A stretch of DNA of 64,000 nt, taken from positions 1,947,001-2,011,000 of the forward strand of contig NZ_CP021247.1 of the NCBI RefSeq assembly GCF_017309955.1, given 5' to 3'. A model generated the notes under the pieces. The model searched no databases and had not been told where the DNA came from. It worked only from the letters and a program-made list of their open reading frames with translations. The stretch comes from Novosphingobium sp. KA1 (GTDB taxonomy: Bacteria; Pseudomonadota; Alphaproteobacteria; Sphingomonadales; Sphingomonadaceae). Made by a program: the position numbers and the translations under genes. Positions 34,848 to 43,151 of the stretch are shown here, one piece after another (within the stretch, counting starts at the first letter, position 1; every line of letters starts with the position of its first letter).

Positions 34848-35180
34848 TCAGTAGGTGAGGGCGACGGTCACTTCGTCGCCTTCGCCCACTCCCTCGGCCT
34901 TGCGCACGCTGGCCTTGACCGGCAGCAGCCAGCCGCCGTCGGACTTGCTGGGAAAGACCGAGGTGGCAAAGGTGCTGTCGCCGATCCGCGCCTTGACCTT
35001 GAGCGAGCCGAACCCGCGCGAGACGCCCTCCAGCTTGCGCATCAGCGCGGTGCCGGACAATGCCTCGCCCGCCTCGCCGCCAATGGTGAGGAAGTGCCAG
35101 GTGCCCCCGTTCGCCCCGCCGGTCCAGCGCCAGAGCGTGCCGGTGTAGGTCAGCTGCTCGCCGCCGATCTCGCCGTTCAC
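34848..35180 (-). CDS. DUF1905 domain-containing protein
   Basis: The 110-residue protein matches the DUF1905 family: TYTGTLWRWTGGANGGTWHFLTIGG, then GFGSLKVKARIGDSTFATSVFPSKSDGGWLLPVKASVRKAEGVGEGDEVTVAL in outline. It is a small beta-barrel of unknown function, sometimes fused to the YdeI family. The start is GTG 35180 in a GTGA overlap with the stop of the cyclophilin gene, so it is translationally coupled to that gene. It ends 10 bp from the convergent rsh stop. Confidence 0.88.
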   Translation of the reverse strand: MNGEIGGEQLTYTGTLWRWTGGANGGTWHFLTIGGEAGEALSGTALMRKLEGVSRGFGSLKVKARIGDSTFATSVFPSKSDGGWLLPVKASVRKAEGVGEGDEVTVALTY

Positions 35181-36106
35181 ATGACTTCCCGGATCGGCAC
35201 GGGAACGTTGCAGACGTCCACGCCGCCGGCCGGCTGGATATAGAAATCGTCCTTCCGGTTGGCGCGCTTGCCGGCATAGGCGGCGAAGCTCTGGCTCTCG
35301 GTCGAGAGGTATTCGTAGCCGGGCAGGCCGGGCACTTCATTGCCCATGCGCACCGAAAGGATCGGCACACGTTCCTGCGCGGTCTTGTAGAAGCCCATGT
35401 CACCGGTGCCGCGCGGCAGGGCGGAGAGGTTCTCCATGCCCGAGATCACCCGGCCCACGAGTGCGACATTGCGGTCGAGCTGGCGCGGAGCCTGCCCGTT
35501 GACGACGTAAAGCTCGGCGCCGGTGCCGGTATCGGGTGCCATGTTGCGGCCGACGCCGACCATGCCGTAGCAATGGATCGGCCACGATGCCTGTTCGTTG
35601 CCGGCGATCGGCCATCCTGCCGAGAAGCCATTGCGAGGGGCATATGCATCGTCACCGCCGTTCGCGTCTTTCGGCAGTCCCCTGGCGGGGGCGACGTATT
35701 CACTCTGCGGAACTGGCGCCAGGCCCTTGGGGAGCGGCTTGGCCTTCCCCGGCGTCTCGCCGTCGGGATCGCCCCACTGGACGACGTAGTTGTCCTGCAC
35801 GCGCACGACCGCGATGCCGTCGTACCAGCGTGCGGCGACCAGCTTGCGGATATTGCCCACCCAGCCTTGCGAGAAGGGTGCCGGCATCAGTTGGATCACC
35901 ACGCGGCGCGGGTGTCCGGCGGCATCGGCGGCAAGGTCCATGACCAGCAGGTCGGACGGCGCGATTCTCTTCCACTCGGCGGCAGGGGCCTTGGCGACGA
36001 TATCGGCGGGCGTCTGCGGCGCAGCAGGAGGCGGGGCGCCCTGCGCTGCGGGAATGAAGGCGGTCAAACAGGCGGAAAGCACGGAGGCCAAAAGGATTTT
36101 GCGCAT
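35177..36106 (-). CDS. Periplasmic cyclophilin-type peptidyl-prolyl isomerase
   Basis: The 309-residue precursor has a signal peptide ([22 protein letters not shown]). Cyclophilin landmarks are [48 protein letters not shown] in outline (F-x-x-N/W-x-D-G-x-x-x-x-R and Q-x-G-D), [25 protein letters not shown] (R-N-x-x-P-x-S-x-x-x-Q-F-equivalent) and the [17 protein letters not shown] strand. The catalytic Arg is RVQD-like. The C-terminal 70 residues are a family extension. ATG 36106 was chosen because the signal peptide starts there. It is followed by the DUF1905 gene. Confidence 0.9.
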   Translation of the reverse strand: MRKILLASVLSACLTAFIPAAQGAPPPAAPQTPADIVAKAPAAEWKRIAPSDLLVMDLAADAAGHPRRVVIQLMPAPFSQGWVGNIRKLVAARWYDGIAVVRVQDNYVVQWGDPDGETPGKAKPLPKGLAPVPQSEYVAPARGLPKDANGGDDAYAPRNGFSAGWPIAGNEQASWPIHCYGMVGVGRNMAPDTGTGAELYVVNGQAPRQLDRNVALVGRVISGMENLSALPRGTGDMGFYKTAQERVPILSVRMGNEVPGLPGYEYLSTESQSFAAYAGKRANRKDDFYIQPAGGVDVCNVPVPIREVM

Positions 36107-36181
36107 TCTTGTGTGATGGCATGCCACGAACGCTTGCGAAAGCCTTTCGCGCACGCTAGGGCGCGCGTCTCCAGTGCATGC

Positions 36182-36272
36182 GGAGCGGTGGCCGAGTGGT
36201 CGAAGGCGCTCGCCTGGAAAGTGAGTATACGTCAAAAGCGTATCGAGGGTTCGAATCCCTCCCGCTCCGCCA
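36182..36272 (+). tRNA. tRNA-Ser (anticodon GGA)
   Basis: The 91-base sequence folds as a class II tRNA: acceptor 36182-36188 pairs with 36262-36268, discriminator G36269, encoded CCA at 36270-36272. The D-arm GTGGCCGAGTGGTCGAAGGC is typical of tRNA-Ser, the anticodon GGA is at 36216-36218, a long variable arm (near GTATACGTCAAAAGCGTAT) follows, and the T-arm has GGTTCGAATCC. It is the likely attachment target of the integrase at 36721. Confidence 0.97.
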
Positions 36273-36720
36273 TTTGCCATCGCCAAGCGATGCCAAATCT
36301 TACCAGAAATGCCGATATTCCGGGGTTTTAGCAGCTCATTCCCGCCCAATCACAACCATCGATATCCAACCGATACCACACTATTGGGGGTAAAGGTGGG
36401 GGTACGGCTACTCTGATTTGGGGGTATCGACCGTGCCAGCGGCAACATCCCCGTTGTACCCGATTCCAGATGCTGGCCGGTAGAGGTGGCAAGAGCTCTC
36501 CCCTTGGTTGTCCAGCCCCGCATCCATAGCGGCGCGAGGCGCTGGATGCGTCGTTTCCGATCGGCAGGCGTCGGTCGCCGCCTTAAGGCAGGCAACCAAA
36601 TTTCACCAATTAAAGTCAAATGATACTAATGAGATAGGGGGTAATTGAACTCGGCGAAGAGCCGAGCCTAGCTGGTCTGAAGTCTGCGCAATCGCAAGCT
36701 TTTGAGGAAAGATCAGTTCA
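36273..36720. other. Attachment-flank region with four GGGGGTA repeats, no gene
   Basis: This 448 bp stretch between the tRNA and the integrase holds no convincing gene. It contains TTGGGGGTA (36384-36392), GTGGGGGTA (36396-36404), TTGGGGGTA (36418-36426) and TAGGGGGTA (36635-36643), all in one orientation, suitable as arm-type binding sites of the integrase. The integrase promoter must also lie here. Confidence 0.65.
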
Positions 36721-38013
36721 ATGTTGACGGACACGCAGTGCAAGAATGCCAAGGGTAAGGAGAAGGCCTACAAGTTGTCGGACGCGGGAGGACTGCACCT
36801 CCATGTGTCCCCCGCTGGCCATCGCTCTTGGCGCCACAAATATCGTTATGGCGGCAAGGAGCAGTTGCGCACGCTCGGCTCGTATCCCGATCTGAGCCTG
36901 CGTGAGGCACGTGAGCAGCGCGATGCTGACAAGCGCCTGCTCAGGCAGGGCAAGGATCCCATTACGGAAGCGAAGCGGGCGGTGCTCGCTAATCGACTGG
37001 CAGCGACCGACACCTTCGAACTGCTTGCCCGGGAATGGCATGCAAAGCAGAAGTCCCGTTGGAAGGCGGTCCATGCCGAGGACGTCATTGAGAGCCTGGA
37101 GCGCGACGTGTTCGCTGATCTGGGTGCTCTGCCCGTCACCTCGATCGATACCGCCCAGGTTCAGGCGACGCTGAAGAAGGTTGAGGATCGCGGGGCCATC
37201 GAGACCGCGCATCGCCTGTGCCAGCGCATCTCGGCCATCTTCACCTATGGCATCGGCGAAAAGCGTGTCGTGACCGATCCGGCAGCCACCGTCGCGAAGA
37301 TCCTCAAGGCCAAGCCGCCGACGCGGCGCTGGCCCGCCGAGACGCAGATCAAGAAGGTGCGCGAGGTGCTGAAGATTGTCGAGGATGCCGAGGTGACGCC
37401 GGTCGTCAAGCTGGCATCGCGCTTTCTGGCGCTCACCGCGCAGCGACCGGGCATGATTCGCTGGGCTCGCTGGGACGAGATTCATAATTTCGATCCGGAA
37501 GCGGAAGAGTCTCCTGACGCACTCTGGATCGTGCCAGCGGCGAAAATGAAGCAGGAGATCTCGCAGCGTCACGACGATGCCTTCGATCATCCGGTCCCGC
37601 TTGCGGCGGCGGCTGTTGATGTGCTGCGCGAGGCCTGGAAGTTCAGCTCGGGCAGCGCATATGTGTTCCCGGGCCAGCACTCGATCCAGAAGCCCATGTC
37701 CGAAAATGCGCTGAGCTATCTGCATCTGCGCGAAGGTCTGCGCGGCCGCCACGTGCCCCATGGGTGGCGTTCGTCTTTCTCGACCGTTATGAATGAATGG
37801 GTAATCGAGCATGGCGGGCCGCGTGATCCCCTGATCATCGATCTCATGCTGGCCCATATCCCCACGGGCATTTCGGCTTCGGAGACGCGCTATAACCGGG
37901 CCGGCTATGTCAACCGCCGCCGTTGGCTCGCGACGATCTGGTCGGAAATGCTGCTGGAAGGTGCGAACCCGGTCGGTGACATCGTTCAAGGTCGGCGCCG
38001 GCGTAAGGTCTGA
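36721..38013 (+). CDS. int: P4-family tyrosine site-specific integrase
   Basis: The 430-residue product has the N-terminal DUF4102 arm-binding domain (KLSDAGGLHLHVSPAGHRSWRHKYRYGGKEQLRTLGSYPDLSLREAR in outline) found in integrases that insert at tRNA genes, a core-binding domain and a catalytic domain. Catalytic residues are visible: R242 in LTAQRPGM, H347-x-x-R350 in VPHGWRSS, H379 in LMLAHIP and nucleophile Y391 in SETRYNRAGY. It is 448 bp from tRNA-Ser and reads away from it. It should integrate and, with a directionality factor such as the AlpA-like gene at 47674, excise the element. Confidence 0.95.
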   Translation: MLTDTQCKNAKGKEKAYKLSDAGGLHLHVSPAGHRSWRHKYRYGGKEQLRTLGSYPDLSLREAREQRDADKRLLRQGKDPITEAKRAVLANRLAATDTFELLAREWHAKQKSRWKAVHAEDVIESLERDVFADLGALPVTSIDTAQVQATLKKVEDRGAIETAHRLCQRISAIFTYGIGEKRVVTDPAATVAKILKAKPPTRRWPAETQIKKVREVLKIVEDAEVTPVVKLASRFLALTAQRPGMIRWARWDEIHNFDPEAEESPDALWIVPAAKMKQEISQRHDDAFDHPVPLAAAAVDVLREAWKFSSGSAYVFPGQHSIQKPMSENALSYLHLREGLRGRHVPHGWRSSFSTVMNEWVIEHGGPRDPLIIDLMLAHIPTGISASETRYNRAGYVNRRRWLATIWSEMLLEGANPVGDIVQGRRRRKV

Positions 38014-38054
38014 TGCGGCAAGCTTCGCCTAGCCAGGAAGCTCTGATGGACAGC

Positions 38055-38498
38055 TTAGGGTGAATGTTTTCCGCTATCATCTGCGGTGTGAATGAAATGC
38101 TGTAGAAGATTCTTCAATGGTTCCAGATTTTTAATCTGGCACTCCCAAACAATCAGCACCTTCCATCCCATCGCCTTGAGCGCCGCCACGTTGGCCTCGT
38201 CCCTAGCGCGATTGCCCTCGAGTTTAGGTTCCCAGAATTCAATGCGACTCTTCGGCATCCGCGCCAAATTGCAGGATGGATCTGTATGGCGGTGCCAAAA
38301 ACAGCCATGAACGAAGATGGCCAACCGGCGACGGCGAAACACTATATCGGGTTTTCCCGGTAGTTCGCGGGCATGCAGCCGATAGCGATAACCCATCGCG
38401 TGAAGAGCGCGCCGAACAGTCATCTCCGGTTTTGTGTTCTTGCCCCTGATCCCGGACATCATCCGGGAGCGGGTTTCAGCGTCCACAATATCGGCCAC
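38055..38498 (-). CDS. vsr: Very short patch repair endonuclease Vsr
   Basis: Vsr nicks beside T:G mismatches that arise by deamination of 5-methylcytosine and so protects the genome from its own C5 methyltransferase. The 147-residue product starts at GTG 38498 with AGGGA nearby, giving the family start ADIVDAETRSRMMSGIRGKNTKPEM in outline. The nuclease core is YRLHARELPGKPDIVFRRRRLAIFVHGCFWHRH in pieces, with catalytic Asp in PGKPDIVF and zinc-binding C and H in HGCFWH. It is divergent from the methyltransferase at 38564. Confidence 0.95.
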   Translation of the reverse strand: MADIVDAETRSRMMSGIRGKNTKPEMTVRRALHAMGYRYRLHARELPGKPDIVFRRRRLAIFVHGCFWHRHTDPSCNLARMPKSRIEFWEPKLEGNRARDEANVAALKAMGWKVLIVWECQIKNLEPLKNLLQHFIHTADDSGKHSP

Positions 38499-38514
38499 TT
38501 CAATTTCCCTAGCC

Positions 38515-38531
38515 ACCTGGCGCGGACCTGG
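38515..38531. promoter_or_regulatory. Two ACCTGG direct repeats in the vsr/dcm divergent promoter
   Basis: ACCTGG occurs at 38515-38520 and 38526-38531, exactly 11 bp apart, inside the 65 bp gap between the divergent vsr and methyltransferase starts. Each contains CCTGG, a CCWGG site of the Dcm/EcoRII type. They could serve as operator for self-regulation by the methyltransferase; inference. Confidence 0.45.
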
Positions 38532-38563
38532 TAATAGGCGCCTGAGAAGGAAAAAGTCGACCA

Positions 38564-40093
38564 ATGATCCCGAGTTTCAAGACAGTTGATATTTTTGCTG
38601 GGCCCGGCGGCCTTGCGGAGGGCTTTTCATCGCTGCGGGATGCGAGTGGCCGGCGCATTTTTGACATTTCGCTATCGGTGGAGAAGGAAGAATCGGCATT
38701 CGCCACGCTCCGGTTACGGGCCTTCACCCGCCAGTTCACCGAGCTGCCGGACAGCTATTTTGATTATATCGCCAAGCGGATTTCGCGGGAGCAGTTGATC
38801 GAGAAGCACTCTGATGAGTGGGAAGCTGCTGTTCGCGAAACCGCCATGTTGGAACTGGGCAGTGAAAACGCGCGGGAGTGGTTGACACCTGTCCTTGGGA
38901 ACATACGCGAAACCGCGCAAGACAGAACCATCCTGATCGGCGGACCTCCTTGCCAAGCGTACTCGCTGGTCGGGCGGGCAAGGAACCGGGGAATCGCCGA
39001 TTACGACGCTGCTGCGGATCACCGGCATTTCCTGTATCGCGAATACATTCATATCCTTGAGGAGCTTCAACCCGTCGCTTTCGTCATGGAAAACGTGAAG
39101 GGCATGCTTTCGGCCAAGGTCGAAGGCGTTGGCATGATCGCGCGTATCATGGACGATCTTAGATCCGCTGGCGGAAAGCCTGACAATTATCATATTCTTC
39201 CACTGGTCGCCGATACCCGTGGGAAAATGTCCGGTCACATTGTGCGCGCCGAGGATTTCGGCATTCCGCAGGCTCGGCACCGGGTTATCCTACTGGGCAT
39301 TCGGACTGATGTTTTTAACCAGTGTGGCTTGCGGGATGGAGAAGTTCCCGCGTTGGCGGCCCGCGCCGTGAGGGCAACGGTCAGGAATGTATTGGAGGGC
39401 ATGCCCAGGTTACGCAGTGGCCTCAGTCGTACTGTTGATACGACAGATGGCTGGCGCACGGCTGTTTTGGGCGCGTTTCGTGATGCCGCCACCGCGTGCG
39501 AAGCGCACACCACAGATCTAGGGGAGGTGACCCGGAAACTGAGGCATCACGCCGGAAAAATGTTGCAGATGGACGAGATGCCTCCCCGGGTAAGCACCGA
39601 TCCGGCACCGATCCAGGACAATCGGCTCGCCGCATGGCTGGTTGATCCCCGTGTCGGAGCACTTCCCAATCACGAAAGCCGGGGCCACATGGAAGGTGAC
39701 CTCGCACGATATGCTTTCGCCGCGACCTTTGCCGAGGTTTTCAACCGTTCACCCAAGGCCGACGAGTTCCCCCGGGGCCTTGCTCCCGATCATCGCAACT
39801 GGGAGAGCGGTAAATTTGCCGACCGGTTCAGGGTTCAAACCTGGGCCTCCCCCTCCACGACCGTGACCAGCCACATTTCAAAGGATGGCCATTACTTCAT
39901 CCATCCCGACCCGTTGCAGTGCCGGAGCCTGACAGTGCGCGAGGCCGCCCGGTTGCAGACTTTTCCTGACAACTACTTTTTCGAGGGCAACCGCACCCAG
40001 CAGTATGTGCAGGTTGGCAACGCCGTCCCTCCATTGCTTGCCAGGCAAATTGCGGAATTGCTGGCCAAATTGTTGTCCCCCCTCCGTTCCTGA
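38564..40093 (+). CDS. DNA (cytosine-5)-methyltransferase
   Basis: The 509-residue enzyme has all main C5-methyltransferase motifs: I DIFAGPGGLAEGF (residues 9-21), IV GGPPCQAYSLVGRARNRG with catalytic Cys130, VI FVMENVKGM (ENV 175-177), VIII QARHRVILLGIR, and X YVQVGNAVPPLLARQIAEL. The target-recognition region (about 260-430) is large. The paired vsr suggests a CCWGG-like or other site where deamination is repaired. RBS GAGAAGGAAAAA precedes ATG 38564. It converges with the AIPR gene, 17 bp apart. Codon use is less GC-rich than in the chromosomal genes. Confidence 0.96.
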   Translation: MIPSFKTVDIFAGPGGLAEGFSSLRDASGRRIFDISLSVEKEESAFATLRLRAFTRQFTELPDSYFDYIAKRISREQLIEKHSDEWEAAVRETAMLELGSENAREWLTPVLGNIRETAQDRTILIGGPPCQAYSLVGRARNRGIADYDAAADHRHFLYREYIHILEELQPVAFVMENVKGMLSAKVEGVGMIARIMDDLRSAGGKPDNYHILPLVADTRGKMSGHIVRAEDFGIPQARHRVILLGIRTDVFNQCGLRDGEVPALAARAVRATVRNVLEGMPRLRSGLSRTVDTTDGWRTAVLGAFRDAATACEAHTTDLGEVTRKLRHHAGKMLQMDEMPPRVSTDPAPIQDNRLAAWLVDPRVGALPNHESRGHMEGDLARYAFAATFAEVFNRSPKADEFPRGLAPDHRNWESGKFADRFRVQTWASPSTTVTSHISKDGHYFIHPDPLQCRSLTVREAARLQTFPDNYFFEGNRTQQYVQVGNAVPPLLARQIAELLAKLLSPLRS

Positions 40094-40110
40094 ACCCTTG
40101 GCTGCCCGGG

Positions 40111-42168
40111 TCAGGTTTGGGGGTAGAATTGCTCCAGCTTGTCCGCGATCTTCATTGCCTCCACACATTGCCATTCTTGCGGAATCTTCGCCGGAATGGC
40201 CGCGCATGCCTGCAGGGTCGCCACCTCCTTGGGACTCAGCTTCTTGATTGACAGCCCGAAGTCGAGAAGCTGGCTCCAATATTCGCCGCCCTGCAGCATC
40301 GCCTCGCGTTGAGCCTCCACCGCGCTGCGGGCCTGGCGTTCCTTCCGTACATCACGCTTGATGGCCATGGCTTCAGCGGGGTCGATAAGGGTGTCGACGA
40401 AATCCGCTTCATATTCGACCTTACGCTTCGCCAGTTCCGCCCAGCAGGCCTGTTTCTTTGCCCACTCGCTGATGTTGCGCATACCTGCAAGGGGGGTAGC
40501 GATAACCTCGTTGGCCATTTCCGCTGCCGCGATAAAAGCACGCTCCAGCACTACTGGGACCCGCTGCAATCGCCAGACCTGATCGAGATCCACCGCCCGC
40601 TTCAACTGTTCAGCGTCATGCACAACCTTGGCAAAGGCATAGGTCACGATGTTGGCGCGGTAGCCTTTCACATACCAAGGCTGTGCCGGGACCAGCCGTT
40701 CCAGATTCCTGAAAATTATGCCCTTGGCGACCAGCCTGCGGAACCAGATTTCGTCGAAACTTTCACCATCCTTGCCCCATTCCGTTCCAATCACCTTGGC
40801 GAAATCGCCAAAGTTTTTCTCCGCGCCAAGGCTCACGATATTCGGCTTGCACCGGTAGGAGTTCTCGAACTTGGCTAGGTCAACCTTCGTAAAGAACTGT
40901 TCCTTCGGGAATTGTGCCTCGAATTTTTTCTGTTCAGCCGTTGTGCGCCGAGACTTCTCGTCGGCGTACTGCCCCCGGGCCCTCTCGTAGAACCATTTGG
41001 TTTCCCGGTATCTGCTGTCGCCCGCCGGCGACAAAACCCGGCGAGAGAACTCCTGCATGCGGATATGAAAAGGATGGTTCGCAAAGAAATCGGTTGCATT
41101 CACCTTGTTCTGGCTATTCGCGAATCTCGAGATGCTTGGAACGACTTCCTCCGGGCTTCCGGGTGGGACAATGGTGAGCTTCATCTGGACAAACACGTCC
41201 TTGAGTTGCTCCGGGGCGTTCTTCCTCGCGGCATGGATCGAGGCGGTTGTCTGGCCACCATTCACGATCTGGAAGTTGGCGGCGGACATGAGCAGAAGCC
41301 CCTCTCCGAGGTCGGCGATCTCGACGCTGTCCGCCGTCGCCGAAAGGCCATTGTTGTAGGAAAAGAACATCTCTGGCTCTTTGCGGATGGTGTCCCGCAT
41401 GCCCTGATTAACCTTGCCTCTCGCCTGAAGGAAAGTTCGGACATTGGCCTCGAGCAGGCGCGCGCCCCACTTGTCGTAGATTGCCGCAAGCTGGTTTCCC
41501 GGCACCACGGCTAGATAGCTGTCGAGCGGTGCGCCCTCGAACGAGGCTTTCAGCACGGGGATGGGTTCCCCGAAGTCCTCGGCGAAGTCGATTACCAGAT
41601 CTTCGCGCGTCTGCCCGGAGGATACGAAGCGCTGGAGGCGCGATAAATCCCAGACGTTCGAGGTGACCGGGATTTCCCCAAAGGAGCCAATAGGCTGCGC
41701 ATCGGTGCGCGCCTTGTTGATCCGGTTGGTTACCAGGATTAGCTTGATCTTGCTGACCTGTTTCCATGCCCTGGCAACAAGGTCGGCCACGACAAATCCG
41801 TTGCTTGTCTGTTCGAGACGCTCCCTGAAATCCCGCTTGTTCGCCGCTATCACGAAATCCGCGAGGCGCCGCAGCTGGCGTTTGATGCCTGCCGCATCGA
41901 TGGATTGCGGTTCGTCGGATAGCACAAAGTCGCAGATGACCAGACTGAGGACCCCTTCGTCATCCCCGGGATCCCACCCATAAGCGTCCACCTGAATTTT
42001 TTTTCCGGAAAATTCTCCGCTGAAATAGCCTTGGGCAAGCGAACTTGCCTCGCCGGCCTCGTCAAGGATGTCGATCACCCTTTCCATGAAGGCGTCGGTG
42101 GTGATCAGGCCTTCCGCATCCGCCCCACCCTGGATTTCGGCGATGAACTCGCGGTGGAATTCCTTCAT
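40111..42168 (-). CDS. AIPR family (abortive phage infection-type) protein
   Basis: The 685-residue protein carries the AIPR domain: FSYNNGLSATADSVEI (N272-N-G) and FQIVNGGQTTASIH (about 299-312) are its core motifs. The N-terminal 90 residues (GKKIQVDAYGWDPGDDEGVLSLVICDF) resemble a restriction-endonuclease-type strand pair with Asp residues. AIPR proteins are linked to phage resistance, but their biochemical role is not settled. ATG 42168 overlaps the preceding gene's TGA (ATGA); a GTG at 42177 is possible. It is the last gene of the MORC/Z1 operon. Confidence 0.9.
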   Translation of the reverse strand: MKEFHREFIAEIQGGADAEGLITTDAFMERVIDILDEAGEASSLAQGYFSGEFSGKKIQVDAYGWDPGDDEGVLSLVICDFVLSDEPQSIDAAGIKRQLRRLADFVIAANKRDFRERLEQTSNGFVVADLVARAWKQVSKIKLILVTNRINKARTDAQPIGSFGEIPVTSNVWDLSRLQRFVSSGQTREDLVIDFAEDFGEPIPVLKASFEGAPLDSYLAVVPGNQLAAIYDKWGARLLEANVRTFLQARGKVNQGMRDTIRKEPEMFFSYNNGLSATADSVEIADLGEGLLLMSAANFQIVNGGQTTASIHAARKNAPEQLKDVFVQMKLTIVPPGSPEEVVPSISRFANSQNKVNATDFFANHPFHIRMQEFSRRVLSPAGDSRYRETKWFYERARGQYADEKSRRTTAEQKKFEAQFPKEQFFTKVDLAKFENSYRCKPNIVSLGAEKNFGDFAKVIGTEWGKDGESFDEIWFRRLVAKGIIFRNLERLVPAQPWYVKGYRANIVTYAFAKVVHDAEQLKRAVDLDQVWRLQRVPVVLERAFIAAAEMANEVIATPLAGMRNISEWAKKQACWAELAKRKVEYEADFVDTLIDPAEAMAIKRDVRKERQARSAVEAQREAMLQGGEYWSQLLDFGLSIKKLSPKEVATLQACAAIPAKIPQEWQCVEAMKIADKLEQFYPQT

Positions 42169-43151
42169 TTCGTCCACGAACCGGCCTCCTGCCCAATCAG
42201 TTGATCCACCACGACCGCGTCAACAGCGTAAGGGGCACAAGCATCGAGCCCGATACTGTATCTGACGCCGCTCACGCCCGTCGGCACCGGCGGCGTCACG
42301 CGTGGAAAGTTATCCCTTACCTCGTGGAAAAGGCTTTCACCGATCACCCAACGACGCTCGGAGTAATCGTCAGCGAAATCGAAGCCGGTCTCGGCGATAG
42401 CCTCTTCCCAGAGGTCATATGCCCCCGGCTCCGATACAGAGAACAGGCGCTCCAGCTCCATGACATGGTCCGTCAGGGTTTGCCCATGGGGTTTCACAAC
42501 AGCATCGACCGGGCTGACAACCAAGAACAGCCGGCATCCGGGCACGTCGGCCAGCTGATCCTCGGAAGAGATCTGCACATGGGGTTTTGATGCGCCGCGC
42601 CGCGCCTTGACCTCGACCAGACAGCCTCCGAGTTCGAAGTCCTTGGATGAGCCGGATGGCCCCTTCCATGCCTCGATTGCGGCCCGGGGGCCAATGAGGT
42701 CGATCAGGTGACCGAGAAAATGCAACTCGCCAATGAGCCCGCGCTGTTCCTCAAGCGAGAGTAGCCCCAACCTCCCGCCACGCAGGAGATGATGCCAGCG
42801 CATGGTTCTCCGGATCGCCCGCTGCAGGGCATCCACATTGTCAATTGCCGCCTCGCCGGCCAAGACAATGTCGGCACACAGACTGGCGAAGAGTTCCTTT
42901 TGCTCGGCATCCCGGAGCAGGAGCACCAGTGACCGCTTCCCCGAGACCTCGCGGTAGCCGAGATCAAGATTGCGCATTCGGGGCAGCGGTCGCACCTCAT
43001 CGGTGCCATCGGCCAGCCGCAGCAGCAGGCCGGGCTCGGAATTCGCCGATGCCACCCAGAAGAAATCTTGCTTCCCTGCCGGATCGACACGCCGAGCATC
43101 TATCCCACCGGGGCCAAGGCCCTGCCAAGGATCGTCACTCACCCTCATCAT
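42165..43151 (-). CDS. PD-(D/E)XK motif protein (DUF4420 family)
   Basis: The 328-residue product matches the DUF4420 type of predicted nuclease. A restriction-type active site can be read as E142 in LIGELHFL, D171 in SSKDFELGG and E180-V-K182 in CLVEVKARRG, i.e. D-x8-E-x-K. In the MORC/Z1 restriction systems this gene is the expected DNA-cleaving component. The start ATG 43151 with AAGG upstream overlaps the Z1 gene by 17 bp; ATG 43148 is also possible. The downstream AIPR gene overlaps its stop by 4 bp. Confidence 0.86.
   Translation of the reverse strand: MMRVSDDPWQGLGPGGIDARRVDPAGKQDFFWVASANSEPGLLLRLADGTDEVRPLPRMRNLDLGYREVSGKRSLVLLLRDAEQKELFASLCADIVLAGEAAIDNVDALQRAIRRTMRWHHLLRGGRLGLLSLEEQRGLIGELHFLGHLIDLIGPRAAIEAWKGPSGSSKDFELGGCLVEVKARRGASKPHVQISSEDQLADVPGCRLFLVVSPVDAVVKPHGQTLTDHVMELERLFSVSEPGAYDLWEEAIAETGFDFADDYSERRWVIGESLFHEVRDNFPRVTPPVPTGVSGVRYSIGLDACAPYAVDAVVVDQLIGQEAGSWTK

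Noticed and set aside
38499..38564. Longer start for vsr at 38564
   Set aside because: It would cover the divergent promoter and add residues not found in Vsr; GTG 38498 has a good ribosome site and the family start.
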